Source: JAHRAW01 sp965243285 (GTDB lineage Bacteria; Pseudomonadota; Gammaproteobacteria; Arenicellales; Poriferihabitantaceae). From it: a stretch of DNA of 64,000 nt. The notes under the pieces were generated by a model. The model made no database searches. It worked only from the letters and a program-made list of their open reading frames with translations, and had not been told where the DNA came from. Positions 62,816 through 64,000 of this stretch are shown here, one piece after another. Where the stretch lies: positions 186,001 to 250,000 of the forward strand of contig OZ251537.1 of assembly GCA_965243285.1 (NCBI GenBank), given 5' to 3'. The position numbers and the translations under genes are program-made. Positions within the stretch are counted from its first letter, which is position 1; every line of letters begins with the position of its first letter.

Positions 62816-63634
62816 TCACACATAGCAATGCGCTGGCGCGGGAAATGCGCCCGATTTGACTTCCGCTACATAATCAGCCAACGCGCCTTGGGCGCCGCCG
62901 CTGTTGCCGTGTAAATAATTTTTGACGAATTGGGCGGTTTTGCCCGGGTATAGCCCCAGCAGGTCGTGCCACACCAAAATCTGCCCATCCACATCTGGCC
63001 CGGCGCCGATGCCGATAACCGGCACCTCCAACGCCGCCGCCAGGCGCCCGCCGAGCGCCGCCGGCACGCATTCGATGAGAATCAAACTGGCCCCGGCCTG
63101 CTGTAACACCAGCGCCTCGTCGATAATCGCCTGCCCTTTGGCCGGGTCGCGCCCTTGCACGCGATAGCCGCCGAGGTGGTTTACGGATTGCGGCGTCAGC
63201 CCCATGTGGGCGCACACCGGAATGCCGCGTTCGGCCAATAACCGCGCCGTTTCGGCCAGCCAGGCGCCGCCTTCGAGTTTGACTATTTGCGCCCCCTCGC
63301 GCATCAAAATGGCGGCGTTTTCCAAACTTTTGGCTTCGCAGTAATAACTCATAAACGGCAAATCCGCCATCAACAACGAGCCGCAGTTGCCACGCCGCGC
63401 GCACCGCACATGGTAGGCGGTGTCTTCGATGGTGACCGGCAAACTGCTGTCATGCCCTTGAATGACCATGCCGAGGGAATCGCCGACCAGCAACACCTCG
63501 ATACCGGCGGCGCTGGCGGCATAGGCGCCGCAATAATCGTACGCCGTCAGCGCGGCGATTTTTTCGCCGTCGGCTTTCATGCGCTGCAACACATTTACGG
63601 TGATTTTTGCGGCGCGATGCGATGCGATGGACAT
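62816..63634 (-). CDS. panB: 3-methyl-2-oxobutanoate hydroxymethyltransferase
   Basis: 272 residues: KITVNVLQRMKADGEKIAAL, GIEVLLVGDSLGMVIQGHDS, EGGAWLAETARLLAERGIPV and CAHMGLTPQSVNHLGGYRVQ are PanB hallmarks, with VPVIGIGAGPDVDGQILVWH near the end. It makes ketopantoate in pantothenate/CoA synthesis. No panC follows in the window. ATG at 63632-63634. Confidence 0.95.
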   Translation of the reverse strand: MSIASHRAAKITVNVLQRMKADGEKIAALTAYDYCGAYAASAAGIEVLLVGDSLGMVIQGHDSSLPVTIEDTAYHVRCARRGNCGSLLMADLPFMSYYCEAKSLENAAILMREGAQIVKLEGGAWLAETARLLAERGIPVCAHMGLTPQSVNHLGGYRVQGRDPAKGQAIIDEALVLQQAGASLILIECVPAALGGRLAAALEVPVIGIGAGPDVDGQILVWHDLLGLYPGKTAQFVKNYLHGNSGGAQGALADYVAEVKSGAFPAPAHCYV

Positions 63635-63655
63635 GGCGAAACCTCGGCTAATGAT

Positions 63656-63689
63656 GGGCGTTATATACCGAAATCTGCTCGGTGGATTG
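63656..63689 (+). repeat. Solo left end of the palindromic element family
   Basis: GGGCGTTATATACCGAAATC followed by TGCTCGGTGGATTG matches the left end of copy 1 (GGAATTTATATATCTAAATC, TGCACGGTGGATTT) at most positions. No arms, hairpin or right end follow. It sits 22 bases upstream of the panB start. The rest of the gap 63690-63895 shows nothing recognisable. Confidence 0.55.
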
Positions 63690-63895
63690 ATGTTTTTCGC
63701 AGCCCCCGAGGTTATCGAGCAAGCGCTATGTTGAGGTCGATAAACCGGCCCAGGTAAGCGGCCAACACCAATGAATTTAAGTGCGGCAATTCGCTAATGA
63801 TATTATCACGTAGCCGCCACGATGCCGCCTTTATCGATTAGCCGGCCGCCAGCGCCGGCCGCGAAATCCGCCCTGCCCCGCCCGTTTATCGCTCC

Positions 63896-64000
63896 ATGCG
63901 CGCTCCGACCCTCGCCTTTTACGCGCCGCTGAAATCGCCGCGCCATCCGCGCCCCTCCGGCGACCGGCAGATAGCGCAATGGTTTATGGCGGCGCTGAAA
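63896..64000 (+). CDS. Glycosyltransferase, N-terminus only (runs off window)
   Basis: The frame MRAPTLAFYAPLKSPRHPRP then SGDRQIAQWFMAALK is open to the window edge. The FYAPLKPPxHPxPSGDR pattern is typical of the start of a family of GT4-like glycosyltransferases. Only 35 residues are visible. Confidence 0.55.
   Translation, partial: MRAPTLAFYAPLKSPRHPRPSGDRQIAQWFMAALK

Noticed and set aside
61844..62914. 356-residue plus-strand frame
   Set aside because: Arg/Pro-rich shadow of the GT4 gene in another frame, with no domain.

Overview
The window is from a GC-rich gammaproteobacterium. The evidence is the minus-strand order gyrA, pheA, tyrA, aroA, cmk, rpsA, ihfB, lapA, lapB, a full mlaFEDCB operon followed by a BolA-type gene, a CsiV-type C-terminus, and LPS heptose genes. 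No species can be named from sequence alone. An AT-richer block at about 23.9-35.3 kb looks acquired.

Layout. 0-2.6 kb: end of a CsiV-like gene, methylthioinosine phosphorylase, and a degenerate RmlA-like gene. 2.7-9.9 kb (minus): hldD, kinase-only hldA and ugd, then lapB, lapA, ihfB and rpsA. 10.5-18.8 kb (minus): cmk, aroA, tyrA, pheA, gyrA. 19.2-23.3 kb: trxB, an Smr gene and two tandem NYN-domain genes. 23.5-36 kb: an acquired and rearranged surface-glycan island. It holds a truncated lipase, a TPR gene plus a duplicated fragment of it, asnB, an IS1595-type remnant, gene fragments, and a six-gene operon of glycosyltransferases, LicD, a cytidylyltransferase-GT2 fusion and an FkbM methyltransferase. 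36.6-43.5 kb (minus): a polyamine ABC operon (potABC and potD) interrupted by a type II restriction-modification (R-M) pair. 44.2-46.2 kb: a Rieske oxygenase, grxD and a BolA-family gene. 46.4-50.6 kb (minus): mla operon interrupted by a RelE/YafQ-type toxin-antitoxin pair. 50.9-59.5 kb (plus): a peptide-type ABC operon interrupted by a second type II R-M pair. 59.6-64 kb: small genes, FkbM methyltransferase, GT4, panB and the start of another glycosyltransferase.

Two themes dominate. First, many intergenic gaps hold a family of long, imperfectly palindromic elements. They have terminal repeats resembling GGGATTTATATACCTAAATC, simple-repeat arms (TTTTGGC on the left, AAAAGCC on the right), and in eight places a conserved double hairpin whose stem shows compensatory changes. 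Two copies are flanked by perfect 8-bp target duplications (TTTGGTTT and TTAATTTA), so the family looks mobile and non-autonomous. Second, short tandem repeats have expanded in frame inside conserved enzymes (trxB, aroA, gyrA, potA, the fused ABC ATPase, mlaB, mlaF, the Rieske oxygenase), always in loops, linkers or tails.

Several genes are visibly broken: the lipase, the TPR copy, the transposase, a glycosyltransferase fragment, a 20-bp-duplication frameshift, a split DNA methyltransferase and a frameshifted DUF2335 gene. Acquired R-M and toxin-antitoxin modules sit inside transport operons on the same strand as their hosts.
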